DNA of 64,000 nt from Climacium dendroides (Eukaryota; Streptophyta; Bryopsida; Hypnales; Climaciaceae). Shown here one piece after another: positions 34,281 through 46,695 of this stretch (position 1 is its first letter; each line of letters starts with the position of its first letter). Location of the stretch: assembly GCA_950106755.1 (NCBI GenBank), contig OX467084.1, forward strand, positions 4,898,001 through 4,962,000, read 5' to 3'. The notes beneath the pieces were generated by a model. It was not told where the DNA came from, ran no database searches, and saw nothing but the letters and a program-made list of their open reading frames with translations. Position numbers and translations under genes: made by a program.

Positions 34281-34774
34281 GGGGTTCTTTTGCATCTTTG
34301 AAAACGCGACCCCACGGAAGAATAAAATTGTCTTATATGGCTCCTCAGTCAACCCCAATCCTTGAATTAATTGATAAGTCCCTCCACAGCATCTAGTAAA
34401 GCATAATACCTTCCTAGCATGGGGAGGACCATTGCTTGGTTAAACAATACTCTGATTTGAGTCCAAACATGCAAGGAAGAATTAAGTTACACAGTCAGAA
34501 CCTAAGCACAACTGTTGTTTTACACTTCTACTGTAGCTTGTTCACTACATTTCCCTTCACATTTTTCCCAGGAGGGTATTTGGACATGCATGCATGAATA
34601 ACAACTGAAAAGAGGTGCACAATGTATCTTTTCCCCACCAAGCAGTTCTGTGAAGGAGAGATTGTAACTTGTCTTTGTTTAAAAAACAACTCAAAACAAT
34701 AACTTGTAGAGCATATGTGGTGGAGCCTTTGTTAAGGGTAAAATTAAGTAATTTGCTAGGGACATGAGAACAAA
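34281..34774. other. Intergenic DNA
   Basis: No gene or repeat ends recognised. Confidence 0.4.
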
Positions 34775-35020
34775 TGGTAAGGAGTATGAGGTGGTGGAAA
34801 TTTTTCCTATGTAGGAAGATAGGAAATATGGGGATAGCAAAAGTTTTAAAATTTTATTCCCCAAATTGAAATTACTGTGAACTTTTGGAGCCAAAAAGTG
34901 CACTTCACCAGTAGCTAATGTTTAAAGTCTTTCAATTCCAATCATTCAAGAACTACTTTTCCACTCACTACTTTCTACTTTTTTGCTCATTACTTCAAGA
35001 CATGTATCATAATCTTATTA
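34775..35020 (+). repeat. Long inverted repeat, left copy
   Basis: About 245 bp that is the inverse of 38689-38940. Shared landmarks include GAGGTGGTGGAAATTTTTCC, 'ccatatttcctatcttcctac' (inverted here) and 'cttcaccagtagc'. The pair lies about 3.7 kb apart. Confidence 0.7.
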
Positions 35021-36360
35021 GATGCAACCTTGTAAAAGAATTAAAAAATAGATTTCAAGATTCAGTTGAACTCTATTCCATGCTTGCTTGAAAATACTAC
35101 ATTGTTAGCGGTTGGGTATTGGTGGATGGTTGACAATTGGTGCCTCAACCTTAACTCACCAAGGACTTATTTGAAAGTGACCTTTAAATGGTGAAAAAAA
35201 TCCAACCATACAACTTTGTACTAGACTACTATAGGAATATGTGGAAAAAATTTCAAAAACTTTGATTGCACAGATTGAAAGATTCTAACTTTTGAAGTTA
35301 GAATAAAAGTTTTTTTCCCAACCTTGTCCAACAAGGCCAACAAACTTTTAAGACCTCACAAAATGAGATTTTTACAATAAACATGGTAAAAATAATTTTA
35401 CATTTTCATCTTATATCATATAAATTACAAATATACCAAATATCATAATTAGACAAAGAATTTTACACATGTTGCCTGAATTGTCTAAAAAAATTAAGGT
35501 AACATAACATTTGATTTGGACGCACAATTAGAAAAAAATAATATTCCTACTAAGGGGATACATGTTCACACCTTGTATCAAAATTTTGTGAACTTCTTGA
35601 CCAAAATTGGTTTCTTATGTAATTGCCCAAGATCTCTTGTGTACATTGAATAGTCACTTGGGTCTTCATGGATTAATGGCTAAATCCACATCATTGAATT
35701 AGGTGCAAATTATAGTAGTTTTCTATTTATTTAAAAAAATAGTATACTTTATGAGTGTATTTAAATTCTTTAAATTTTCTTCCTTAAAATTTGATTTTTA
35801 CATTCAAGATGATTGCTTTTGCTTTTGAGCAAATACAATAAAATGAAGCTTTCAAAGTTTAGTTTCTATTCCTCTTGAATTTTTAACAAAAGGGATATAC
35901 TGTGGAAATTCCAAGTTGAGGATCTATAACCTCAATATTTGTTTGTAAGAGAGACAAAACGTGTGCATGACAAACCATAGGAATGCTCACCACGCTTTAG
36001 GTTTTCATAGTTAATTATGCTAAATGATCTAACTGGATATATATTTCTCTAAGATGAAAACATGATAGATTTTATGACATGAATCATTACAAGGGTCACA
36101 ACACTTCATACTTAATATAATAGATGGCACTAGAAGTCGGTTATTACATCAATCCACTAATAAGTACCACCGGTGGAAGATACTCCGAAAGGGGAAAAAT
36201 AACAATTTATGTGTCCTCCCCTCTAATGGGATAAGAATACACCCAACTACATTATCCATGCATGAACTTAGATATTTTCCATACATTCAAAGGCCCAAAA
36301 CAGAGAACTTCATAACCTTGTCTAGCCAACCAACGATCTTCTCCATGTTGGGAAGGCGTT
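35021..36360. other. AT-rich DNA with decayed TTAA-family sequence
   Basis: Near 35153 'ttaactcaccaaggac' resembles a family A left end, and 35212-35300 resembles the family A interior ('gcacagattgaaagattct'). No right end identified, so it is only a probable decayed copy. The phrase 'gaggatctataacctcaat' (35920-35940) is shared with 40764-40785. Confidence 0.35.
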
Positions 36361-36361
36361 A

Positions 36362-36480
36362 TGTCTCCCTAGATGCCTAGGAGAGATTTTCAGTTGATTA
36401 TAGGATTGGGGATTTGGGGTTGTCTGAGAAGGTAGTATGCGCCTCCCTAGATGCCTGGGAGAGACTTTCAGTTAATTTGA
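36362..36480. repeat. 78-bp tandem duplication
   Basis: TCCCTAGATGCCT starts both units (36366 and 36444); each continues with 'gagag' and 'tttcagtt'. Confidence 0.7.
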
Positions 36481-36670
36481 GGACAGAGGTTGGCAGAGGA
36501 GCCATCAATAAGACAATTTTGTTCAATATAAGGAGTACCCTTTTCAAGGACGCAAAAAGGAACTCCTGCCCCCACCAGGCCACTATGTAGTTTGTTTGTT
36601 TTTTTCCCCTCTGCAATGGAATTCCGTTTCATTTGTGTTTTAAAAATAAAAAATAAAAAATAAAAAATCT
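36480..36670 (+). mobile_element. LINE 3' end with (AAAAAT)n tail
   Basis: CAATGGAATTCCGTTTCATT followed by 'tgtgttttaaaa' and an A-rich (aaaaat)n tail to about 36666. It matches the tail at 13788-13835 and the inverted tail of the LINE at 26268. Start coordinate is a guess. Confidence 0.45.
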
Positions 36671-36915
36671 CCTTGCATGCCTCATTGATGAACAATGTTA
36701 TGTTATGTTGTGGTTCCAAAGAAAGTGCCGGACGGTTCCTGCTGACTGAACCCTATTTATGATTGCTTGAAAGATGATTGATGCTTTGAACTGTTCTTGC
36801 TGCTGGCATGAGAAAAGGGTTGCACCAGATTCTGACTGGCAGCCAGTGTAATAAGACTGAATGGACTGAACTGAAGGACCCCAACAATGGCTCGACCCCA
36901 TGGAAAACGCTGAAT

Positions 36916-37030
36916 TTTTAAAAAAAAAATTCCATGCATGATAAAATTTGAATGTGCATGTATGTACATTTAAAAAAAATTCCATGCATGTAAATTTTGA
37001 ATTCATATTTGCAATTAGAGGCCCCAAATT
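36916..37030. repeat. Tandem CATGCATG repeat joined to family E (reverse)
   Basis: Two units of AAAATTCCATGCATG (about 36923 and 36975) with different spacers, followed by a reverse-oriented family E copy ending 'gcaattagaggccccaaatt'. Confidence 0.5.
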
Positions 37031-37203
37031 AGCTTAGGGAGGTACACAAGATAAATTAATCAAGCTCAAAATAGGGGGCTTCTTCTTACATGTACCCTTG
37101 GAATGACTTGGAGGGGTTGAGCAAGGCTAAGCAAGGGGGCTAATTCACCTAAACCATAGTAGAAGCAAGTTGAAGAGGGAGTGGAGTTAGCTTTTTACAC
37201 ACA

Positions 37204-37420
37204 TAACCCTCAAGTGTTGAGGTGGACGGTTGGTGTCTAATGGATGACAAAGAATTTGTTAGTGTAGGACAAAAGTGCAACCATTCATCTTCATAATTTT
37301 GTGTGAAAGGAGAACTTCTACAATACAATACAATAGGTACTTTGGGATTTTTTTAGACCAAAGATTCCTATGATATCAAAATGGATGATTTCCATAATCA
37401 CCAATCAAGTTGTTTCATAA
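37204..37420 (+). mobile_element. TTAA MITE, family C (copy 3, decayed)
   Basis: Shares 'gttgagg', 'tggatgacaaagaat', 'gtaggacaaaagtgcaacc' and 'aattttgtgtgaaa' in the same order as 22160 and 30194. Neither TTAA end is intact. About the same length as copy 1. Confidence 0.5.
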
Positions 37421-37589
37421 ATAAATTGATTTGACTGAGTTACAACACTTGTTTTCACTATCAATTTGCCATGTGTCTTTGGCAAGTTTGGAAATGAATG
37501 GATGATGTTGAAGAAGAGGTGTTTGGAGTTTGACATTGATCCAATCATCATCCGTTTTTTCTAAAAAAAGAATTAGAAGATTCATGTAA

Positions 37590-37767
37590 TAAGGTGGGCA
37601 CCGTCCCAAATGCACCACTGACCCAAAACAACCATCATCCCTTTGTGTACATCTCCAAAACCGATATGTACCATGTCAAAAAAATGATTTTGGAACCTCG
37701 ACCCCCAAAACATGAAAATTTAAGAAGGCCGGTAGCAAAAAGTGGCAGTTTGGGGGTGCCCACCTTA
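37590..37767. mobile_element. 178-bp TAAGGTGGGCACC MITE
   Basis: The ends TAAGGTGGGCACC and GGTGCCCACCTTA are perfect 13-bp inverted repeats. The next bases are 'gtccc' inside the left and 'gggtt' reversed inside the right. No clear target duplication outside them. Related ends at 21372-22806 and 41742-42325. Confidence 0.6.
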
Positions 37768-38688
37768 GTATGGTGAACTTTTTAAGTTTACCAATTACAA
37801 GATATTGAAGCAAGTGCTCATTCCCAGTAAGCTTAGGATTTTTTTCTCTCCTCTGCATGAAAGTTTTCAAGGATTTTTCACCTGCAGTGGGACTCAAGTA
37901 CACAAGTGGAGCTTTTCAGTGGGCTACAGTACACAGTACAGTAGTTATTTGGGTAAAGTTACAAGCAAGTCTAGTAAAAGTGGAAATGAGTGCTGACCCA
38001 GCTGAGTTGGTTGCCCAGTTCCAAGCATCCAGCAGACCACTCAGCACTTCACACGGGACGCCAAGTAAATCCGTCCCACGAAGTGGGACCAGGGGTGAAA
38101 CACAAGTTATCCGGGGTAAAAGTAAAATCTTCCCCCTTATTTGGTGTTCTTGACATTGCCTACACAAAATGGTGAAATTAGGTTGTGTTAACAATTAGGT
38201 TGTCTTCTATAGAGAAGTTACCTCATGACTCACTGCTTGTCCACATGGAGGCGCATGCGATTTTTTAAACGTGGGCCAAAACTAGTGCACCAACCCATGT
38301 AAAACATGTGGTTCTTTCATTACTGCATCCTTTTACAGTAATGGTGTGTATTTATACAATATAGAATGTCGAGAAATTAGTGAAGGGCAACCTAATGTCA
38401 ATATTCCATGCAACCAATTTGGGGTCTCTAATTGCAAATATGAATTCAAAATTTAAATTTTTTTTATGTGTCAAAAATAAATAATTCTTGTGTTTTCATC
38501 CTTTAGGCCCCACTTTATGGAACAAGTTTATTGGCATGTGCACTTCACTTTAGAGCATTTTTTCATAATCTACAGAAACTTATTGAAGGCCTATTAGGTA
38601 GAAGCAACAATTGTAGGGGTGTGCTATTTCAAACCTTAAGTTGGAACTCAAACTTAGAATGTGTTTTTTTGGTCTTTAGGTTGGGACT
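37768..38688. other. Intergenic DNA with family E copy
   Basis: Family E at 38417-38460 (GGGGTCTCTAATTGCAAAT). Overlapping frames of 60 to 98 codons at 37805-38194 show no family. Confidence 0.4.
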
Positions 38689-38940
38689 AATAAGGTTATG
38701 ACACATGTTCTAAAGTAGTGAGCAAGAAAGTAGGAAGTTGTGAGTGGGAAAATACTTCTTGAATGATTGCTACTGAAAGACTTTAGACATTGGCTACTAG
38801 TGAAGTGTGCTTTTTGGCTCCCAAAATTTACAGTAATTTCGATTTTGGGATTAAAATTCTGAATTTTTTTGCTATCCCCATATTTCCTATCTTCCTACAT
38901 GGGAAAAATTTCCACCACCTCATACCTGCTCCATAATCGC
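38689..38940 (-). repeat. Long inverted repeat, right copy
   Basis: Inverse of 34775-35020, diverged by eye about 15-20%. Confidence 0.7.
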
Positions 38941-39044
38941 TTAAATGATCGCCCACTACTGCTTCTACCTTATTCCATTGTCTATTGAAGGTCAATATTC
39001 AGTCCATTGTCTAAGCATTGATTGTGATACCTAAAGTAGAGTCT

Positions 39045-39060
39045 CCCCCCCCCCCCCCCC
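39045..39060. repeat. Poly-C run of 16
   Basis: Sixteen consecutive C bases. In assemblies such runs are prone to length error. Confidence 0.9.
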
Positions 39061-39218
39061 AGAAGAGTTTGCTCACTTGTTTTATGACTTTGGAGGCAGA
39101 CTGAAAGGCAGGCTTTATAGCTTAACTGTAGTCATTCTCAGTGGCGAAAATGTTTTGGGAGTGATCTTCGTGATATTTTCCTTTCAACCACAGTGGTCAA
39201 ATTCGTCACAGCACAGTT

Positions 39219-39476
39219 TTAGTTTCTTTTGAAAACAATGAAATGGGTTTCATTGCAAAGAGTAAAATACAAACCACCGGCCACAAGTGGCCTGGCGGGG
39301 AGACACAAGAGACAGGACAACAACAAAAGAAAAGACAACAGGATGGAGGCAAAGCCAAGTAGGGCATGGAGAGAGGCAGCAGTCAGAACAATGTTTGTGA
39401 GGATTCCAGTATTATTAATGGTAGTAAGAAAGAAAGAAATTGGACTCGAAAAGGCAGACAGAAAGCCAGTGCACAA
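39219..39476 (-). mobile_element. LINE 3' end (minus strand)
   Basis: On the minus strand the end reads GCAATGAAACCCATTTCATT followed by 'gttttcaaaa'. Before it is a frame with LPARPLVAGGLYFTLCNE, which I take as the translated LINE 3' region and not a cellular gene. Extent upstream is uncertain. Confidence 0.45.
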
Positions 39477-39479
39477 GTA

Positions 39480-41016
39480 CTACTCTAATAATGAAATTTA
39501 CTGTTAAGCACACTAATTGATTTAACTATTCTATAAAAATTCTTACTTTGGCTTGATGAATATTTTTACCTAGTATGTTTAGGGAGATCCCCTCTTTGAA
39601 TAGTATTGATATTTATGTTCTTGGTAAAAAAATGTTCATTGAGAATAGAAGCTTATAGCATTTTCAAATCAATTAGTAAGGTAACAGTAAATTTCATTAT
39701 TAGAGTACTGCTCCAAATGAATATTTTGTTCTAATGGATTTTATGCTTCCCAAAGTGAAAAATGACACTTATTCTCTCATGACATAGTTTTTAATGTGAA
39801 CTAAACTCAAGTGTAACCTTCTTGCCTTTACAATACAACATCTTCACTTTCAAAACTAATGTATAATTAAAACTTAGTTGATCAAATGATCCAAATAAAT
39901 TAAAGTTGCCTAAGTACACAATCATCCTAAATGCAATTCTAATAATGACTTGTCTCTAGAGCATCCTTAGTCCAACGCATATAGTAACTCATCAACACAA
40001 CCCTCTCGGTTTTGAAGGGAAACTTCAATTCAATGCAATCAACGTTTTGAGTCCTCACTCAACAAATCTAGAGTTCTTTATAAGTCCTCCAAGCCACTCG
40101 GTATTAACTAGTTACAAGAATCATAGCCAAGATTTGAGACACAAAGGACACAAAAGGCAAGAACTTTGCAAAAAAGGGGGAATATTCATATTGTAAAGAA
40201 CCATTTTATTAGTGTCCCTAAAATCATTTTTCATTTAGTTGCTTCAACCACTCTTGGTTTGTTGGAAGCTAGGCGACACGATTGATATTGTTGCAAGCTC
40301 GGTTGCAAGGCTATTATAACTCCTCCAGACTAGAGATGCTCACAGAAAAAGAATTCATCATAGACTCAAACTAATGAATTTCACGTAGGCTTTGTTGGAT
40401 TAGCCTTTTGTCTTCTTCATTTATTTACCTTTTAGATGGTCAACTAGGCTTTGTACATATTGAAGAATGCATTATTTTGATACGATTTTTGCGTGCAACT
40501 TCATTGATGCTATAGCCACATCATTGAGTAAAATTCAAGACATTTTAGTTATTTAAAAAAATTATATAGGGTAGTTTATCAAAAAATGGTACGCTATCTA
40601 AAACACTTCACTACTTTGAGTGATTTTGGCCTTCAACCTTGATGTCAAAACAATTTGTTTTTGTTTTTGAACAACACTAACAAAATGACACTTTTAAAGT
40701 GCAAGTTGTCCGCTTGAAAATTTTAAAAAATCCTTAAAGTAAGCCATATTATGAAGTTTGAAATTGAGGGTCTATAACCACATTTTAAAGTATAAAGTGA
40801 TTCAAAAAAATTCTTTATACATACTATATATTCATATTAATTTGAAATTTCCAACCAGAAAATTTGAAGACTTTATACCAAACATAGAACATGTTGTATC
40901 ATCTTTGAAAAATGAAACAAAAAAAAATGCACTCAAAAATAGAGAAAAATGGAGGATACAAAGAGAGGGACTTCCAAGTTCCTATACAATCATATGCTTT
41001 GTCCTTTAGGGATTAA
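39480..41016. other. AT-rich DNA ending in a TTAA element terminus
   Basis: At 40998-41012 GTCCTTTAGGGA ends at TTAA (41013-41016), immediately followed by CCCCTAAGCG. These are an outgoing right end and an incoming left end that share one TTAA. The element to the left probably begins near 40.1 kb, but I cannot place its left end. An 83-codon frame at 40758-41009 lies in it. Confidence 0.4.
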
Positions 41017-41578
41017 CCCCTAAGCGCCCCCAACAACCCAAATTTGGCCTCTCTAATTTGAAAAACATTTGTGTTTGACTATTATACTTTTTTGAGTGGT
41101 ACAGTAAAAGGACATGTTCTTTTCCCTACACCTCCGAGTCTCTCTTGACTACCAATCAGTACAATTGAATCATGCATATTTTTTACTAAGAAAAAGTTTG
41201 AATGGAAAGAATTTGCAAAGGTCTGGATTTCACTGAATTTGATGTGGATATTCAAGAGTTAAGAGACAACGAAAGTGATTTGTCCCCTCCCAAAAGGATT
41301 CATTTCAAAAAAAAGAAATTAAATAGAATAATTCATATGGATACTTACATTATATTCTCATAGCCTAGTATTCATGATTTTATTATTTTATTTTCATCAA
41401 CTATTTTCCTTCAATTCCCATATTGAATTGTTTTTTCAAGTACCATATCCGTTTTTTTCTCTATTCTTTACTCTGAATAGAAATTTTGTAGATTTTTCCA
41501 CAAACTTTTTTCTTGATGTTTCTCAAATTGCAACCTGATTTTTTTCCCAAACTAGCCGCCGGCTTCCCTCGAACACTA

Positions 41579-42473
41579 TACTAAATAGTATATTTAGTGT
41601 TGGATTACATTTAGTGTAATTACCACCCTACTCCACATAACACTAAATCTCAACTTTGGAGGAATTAGTGTAGTATTAAACTTGAATGTGCTGCCTCCAT
41701 CTTCTGGTTCACCTTCCTATATTCTTAATGTGTTTTAACACTAAGGTGGGTACACCTAAAAGCGCCACAAATTGGTCTGTGGCTCTTATGAAGGCTGAAT
41801 GGTGACTAGTCCATGTAGAAAATCAAAGAGATGTGTTCATGAGGAAGAGATGTACAATCAATTTAGTCATTGTGGCAACTATGAGAGTACAGTAGGCTTT
41901 CAAAGTTTTGCATGTAGGATGACTGAAAGAGCTTATAGACTACATTAGAAAAGAGCATGGCCATGCCCAATATGGCCATCACAGGATGTCAGAAGGAACA
42001 CAAATGCTCAGCCATTGTGCCATTAAAAAAGAAAAAAAATAAAGAAGTTTGGGGAATAAAGAAGTAGTAGAAGAAACTACCAAAGTGTAATACCATCCTC
42101 TCATCAGTGACATTTAACTCATCATCCTCTAAAATGCTTTAGCTGTCACTTAAAGACTCTTAATGATATCCGTAATCTGACATGAACTCTCTCATAAAAA
42201 CCCTGACAACTTCTAAAACTGCCTATGTAAATGAATGACCATTCTTTGCATATGCCAAAGCCATTTTAGTGCCTTTTCTAGTTGGCGCTTTTACGCACAA
42301 GGCGATTTTGAGTATACCCACCTTAAATGTAAACCTTTTCAGATTTCAGATTTACCATAGAATACATTTAGTGTTAGAAATCAGATTTAATGTTATTTAC
42401 TTTAGTAGGGTTAATGATATTCAGTGTTATGGTTCGTAAATAGTGTTGCTAACACTCAATGTACTATTTAGTG
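41579..42473. mobile_element. TIR element with AACACTAAAT subterminal repeats
   Basis: The left end TACTAAATAGTATATTTAGTG aligns with the inverse of the right end, CACTAAATAGTACATTGAGTG. Both subterminal regions contain many copies of AACACTAAAT or its inverse (five or so per side). CACTA-type ends and subterminal repeats fit a non-autonomous CACTA-like element. No 3-bp duplication is clear. It contains the nested element at 41742-42325. Confidence 0.5.
41742..42325. mobile_element. Nested TAAGGTGGGTA element
   Basis: TAAGGTGGGTACACC at the left and the inverse of ATACCCACCTTA at the right form the ends. GGCGCTTTT near 42288 is the inverse of AAAAGCGCC near 41759, so a longer, interrupted inverted repeat is present. 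No coding frame. Confidence 0.5.
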
Positions 42474-43170
42474 TACCAAGACATAGAATAGACCCATCGT
42501 GGGTCCATTATTCATCATCGGAAGCCAAGGTTGTAGGTAGTCATTATATCTCACTACTAGTGATTCATGGAGGCCATCATGATGGTCAACAGAGCAGGCG
42601 AGTGTTCCGAAGAATTCTTGTGGGCGGGGTGGGGAGGCTTGCTATTGGCTTCATGCCCTGCATGGAACGTGAGGCCTTGTCTTAAGGTGCTCCCCACGTG
42701 TTCGGCACAGCAGGAATCTTATGGATTTATTATCACAGTTACACCCGGGAGGCGGGAGCCCACTCAGGTGTAACTGATTTCCCAGATATTATATCGAGCT
42801 TTTATATTGCAGGTGACTGATGTGAGCCATCGTTAAAGTTATTTACAACCGATAGGAAGCTGCAGTTGCCCAACCAATGGCAAGTTCTCATTCCTTCTCA
42901 TTCGAAAAAAAGCAGCCTACTCATTGCCCTGGAAATGAAGCAAAAGTAGGTGTCCAGGCTCCCAAGTTGCTCAAAAGTGTGCTGGGCCAGGACATTCATC
43001 CTCACTGACTCATAGTTTACTGTATGAGGGAAATTGAGCTCAAAATCTACGAATTTCAATCAAAGAATTCTTGATTTTTCATTCTTTAAATACTCGTTAA
43101 TGGAAGGATTCGTGAGATGATAGAAGTACTTAATTTCTAATTAAATCTAACACTGGACTAATTTCCAATT
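42474..43170. other. Intergenic DNA, mixed composition
   Basis: Overlapping short frames at 42443-42773 in a GC-richer patch, no family recognised. Confidence 0.35.
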
Positions 43171-43175
43171 TAATT

Positions 43176-43290
43176 TTTTTTTTGGTGGAAACAAATGAAA
43201 ACTAGACTTCATTGCCAAACAACAAATGCAAAACAGCCAGGCCGGTGGACCGGTAATGTCAAGTACAGTTCCCCTTCTCGTTATTGAAAA
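43176..43290 (-). mobile_element. LINE 3' end (minus strand)
   Basis: Minus strand reads GGCAATGAAGTCTAGTTTTCAT, in two parts, then 'tgtttccacc' and an A tail (T run on plus at 43172-43182). Upstream 'ccggtccaccggcctgg' resembles the LINE end at 39280-39300 (cggccacaag...). Confidence 0.45.
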
Positions 43291-43326
43291 AAAAAAATCA
43301 AATCAGATCAAATCAAATCAAATCAA
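43288..43326. repeat. (AAATC)n microsatellite
   Basis: Seven or so imperfect AAATC units after an A run. Confidence 0.85.
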
Positions 43327-43379
43327 GCAGTGTTGAATAAAGGTGCAAGTAAGTGTGACTGATGACTAAGTTAAGTTAA

Positions 43380-45470
43380 ACCCTCCCAAAGAGCGAAGCG
43401 TGGCTGAATTTGTAGGTGATGTCAGACCAACATTATTGATGAATGTCATTGCATCAATGCCAGTCATCGACCCCCAGCAGCACTCAACATTCAATGAATG
43501 TGAGGACCACACATCTGACCCCGGAATCCTCATGTTCCATGGGCAATCCTTGGCACTGTTGGCAGCCTAACTTATATCACATTCCCAAGTGTACTTGCAG
43601 CAGCACTGAACACACGACCGAAAAGCTTCGACAGACGACCAATGAACGAAACTCCGTGCGCTACATGAGGAGCAACAGATATTTCAGCAACCCTGACTGT
43701 GGCATCCCATCCTTATAAACTCCCAATCGAGGCAAGACGAGTCTCCCACCCTCACAGCAAATTATTATTCCTAGCAACGCATTATAAAACACCGCACTCG
43801 CAACTCCCTCCACAGCCCACACCCCACCACCACATGGACAGTGGACCGTACCCTTTCGTTCATCGAACACGCAACAGAATCTACGGTATGGTGACCGACC
43901 TTTATGTTTCGACTCTCGTTCGGTACAGCAGCATACCGTTTACTCCGTCTGAGATAACTTAAACCTTCAGTTATCGGCATTCCAGGCGGGGTTCCGGCAA
44001 ACAAAAGTTTATTAACCGTTGGAATCATCGAACGAGTGCAGCTGACCTCCACAGATTCTGTTTCGGCAGTTTCTTTGTAACAGCGAACTCCGGGATCAAC
44101 AAATGAGTAATGTCTGATCGGCCATAAATGGATGCAAAAACTTTGTGGGACTTCTGGAATCAATGACGAGTCAGAGACGTAGCAACCCAAGCGTCATCAC
44201 TGTCGAGAAGCAGGCCGTGCGCAGGCACATGGCGCGGGCGCCTCATGTTTCACGCTCCCCATGCACACTCGAGCCGCCTGGCTTCTATTCTGATGAAAAT
44301 CTCGGGAATCTCTTCTTTGGAAACGAAATTTTCTTTTTCGTTTGTGCCAGAAAAAAACAAAAATTACTATAGAATCTCTGGATTTCCGTGACCGGGATGC
44401 CTTCAGAATTGCGATTATCAATGCAGGTGGAGTTGACCCTAGAATTCGGGCTCCACCGTCGCCTTCGCAGCGCTTGCTGACTGTCCTTGCGCTTCTGGAA
44501 GCCCTAACCGCATTTTCTTTTCAGAAACAAATGTTTGATGAGCCAGGTAACTTAGTTTCCCTTTCTTCTGAATTCTGGCTGAAGAGAATTCCAAACTAGC
44601 TAATCTCCCCACTGAGTTACATTTGTCATCCCTGCGTGAACTGTTTCCGTCGACGCGCGAAGTGGCGCACTTATAACGTCCCATCTGGAAGATGGCAGAA
44701 GGCCCAACTAGAGTGATTATTTTTAAAAAAAAAATTAAGCGCAAATGAAAAATTTCACTGCAAGATTCAAGTACAAAGCCAGGCCTCACACGAGGAGCCA
44801 TCTGATCGCGTGATCTCCCTGTAGAAGCTGACCAAACTGTGTGATTTTCTACTGATTTCTTTGAATTGTTTTCCGGCGCAAATCGAACTGTAGAGCGAAA
44901 GAATAATACAGTACTGTGCCTCGTATCCGTATGCTTGCAGGTCATGCGGGGCGTGGAAACCGCATATCAGGCAAGCACTTGCATTACGGCAGCGTGACTC
45001 GTTCGCAATAATCGGCTGAAAGGGATTTCAAATTGTCAATGAGGAGCATGAAAGAAAATTCTCTTTCTGGTTCATTAGCGCCCCCAGGAATAAAATAACC
45101 CCAATTTTCCAATCAGTGCAGGAATCCGGGCAGTCGTCAAGCTAGAGCCGTGCCTTCAACGAATGTACCTCCCGGTGCTCATGTCCCATGCGTTGGCGGG
45201 CATCGGCTCTTGGGTTTGGCCATCCGCTCCATGTGATCCATGCGCACGCGAGGGAGAAGCCCAATTGCCCAATTATATTGCGAGGAATGTTCTGACGAAA
45301 GTTCGGGACACGAGAGCAGCGGCCTAAACTGGGCATTTTGACTCTGCGTGGCGTGACATCAAAAGCGGCTGCACGAACACCCGCAAGCGGACAAGCGGAA
45401 ACTGACAAGCAGAAACAACAACGGAAAGCGGGAGGTGGGGGCAACCGGACTTGTCTATGACTTGGTTATT
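43380..45470. other. GC-richer island 3 with dispersed motifs
   Basis: Contains CTCATGTTCCATGGGC at 43529-43544, GGAGTTGACCCTA at 44429-44441 and CTCATGTCCCATG at 45178-45190. No protein family recognised among frames of 70 to 168 codons on both strands. Compare islands 1 and 2. Confidence 0.4.
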
Positions 45471-46600
45471 AATTGGCTTCTTTCTCCTGCAATTTGAAGT
45501 CTTTGAGTTTGGGTAAAAAGCATTTGAAATACAACGAAAAAGAAACTGAAAAGGACTGAATGGTTGGGGCGGGCGCCGATGATTGTGTGGGTGGCCACTT
45601 GTTGCCTGCCACGGTGCTCAAGGTTTGCAACGATTCTTTCAGGGGACGAAGCTGAATCCTGCCTTTTCCTTGCATGCTGGTCACCGTGACAGCCGGCGCT
45701 CTCCTTCCTTAGGGCCAGGTGCAACTGGGCCATTGGAGGTCCAGAACCGGGTGGTCCATGCGCCGGCCATTGAGCTCCAGGCTCCCTCAGGCTGGGGCTG
45801 GACGTCCAACCTCCAACCCTTGCAAATTGGCTTTGCACCATGGACCTTGGCCTAGAGGGGTAATTTGAAAGTAAAAAAACAAATACGATTGTAATTTTTT
45901 CAAATCCGTGTGTCATTAATTCAGATGGGCACCCTAAAATTCCGATCGACGATTTGCTCAACATCCGATGGCAAGCTAAATGTGTGGACTTTGATCCTCA
46001 TCTCCAATTTCTAGATGTTTAAGAGTCCAATGGTAACCGGCTCTGAGGACACAAGCCAATAATGGGCAAAATGGATGAATGGGAAATTTGAGGGATGAAT
46101 GGTTTTAAAAAATTCACAGTAATGACTATGCCAATTAACCTTGAGGTTCAAAATTGATACATTGTATTGTAACAATATAATTTGAAGAGCCCTCCAACTT
46201 CTTGTCTTCCACTCATATGTACCAAATTTCCACCCAAAATTGTGAATTGACCAATTACAAGATGAATTTAGGAGAAAGGCTAACAAATACTTTTAAAAAA
46301 TTCAGATGTATCCTTGATGCAACAAGATGAAGAGTCCAAAGAACATTTGGAGGGACCTAGATTGAACATTCATCATTCATTTTTGATTGTATATCGTATC
46401 CTTTAGCGTTTCCTTTTAGAGCGAATATATTGCTTTTGTCACAAGATTTTGGCCCACATAGCTTACCCCCTCTAAATATTCATTAATGGAGAGAAGGCAT
46501 AATGGAGGGCTTTATCCCCAATTTTTTAAAACTAAGATAATACCCTCCCAAAATTCATGTAGGAATGCTTTTTGAACCAGTAGGTTTATACTTTATTTCT
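45471..46600. other. Intergenic DNA, GC-rich then AT-rich
   Basis: The minus frame 45455-45964 (169 codons) is long, but its sequence (PGAQWPAHGPPGSGPPMAQ) is low-complexity and I recognise no family. It might be LINE-derived, as the minus strand ends in 'gtttctttttcgttgtattt'. After 45870 it is AT-rich with no structure named. Confidence 0.3.
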
Positions 46601-46695
46601 AAAGTGACATTGGAAAGTCCTCCATTGAACCACTTTTGGGCCTCAATGTCCTTCCAAGATTAAATAACTAATCCTCCTAAACACATAACTTAATG

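Noticed and set aside
43380..45470. Islands 1-3 as protein-coding genes
   Set aside because: Frames are short, overlap on both strands, are not shared between the islands, and no domain is recognised.
45455..45964. 169-codon minus frame as a gene
   Set aside because: Low-complexity Pro/Gly/Ala-rich translation, no family, overlaps another long frame on plus. Left as unassigned intergenic.
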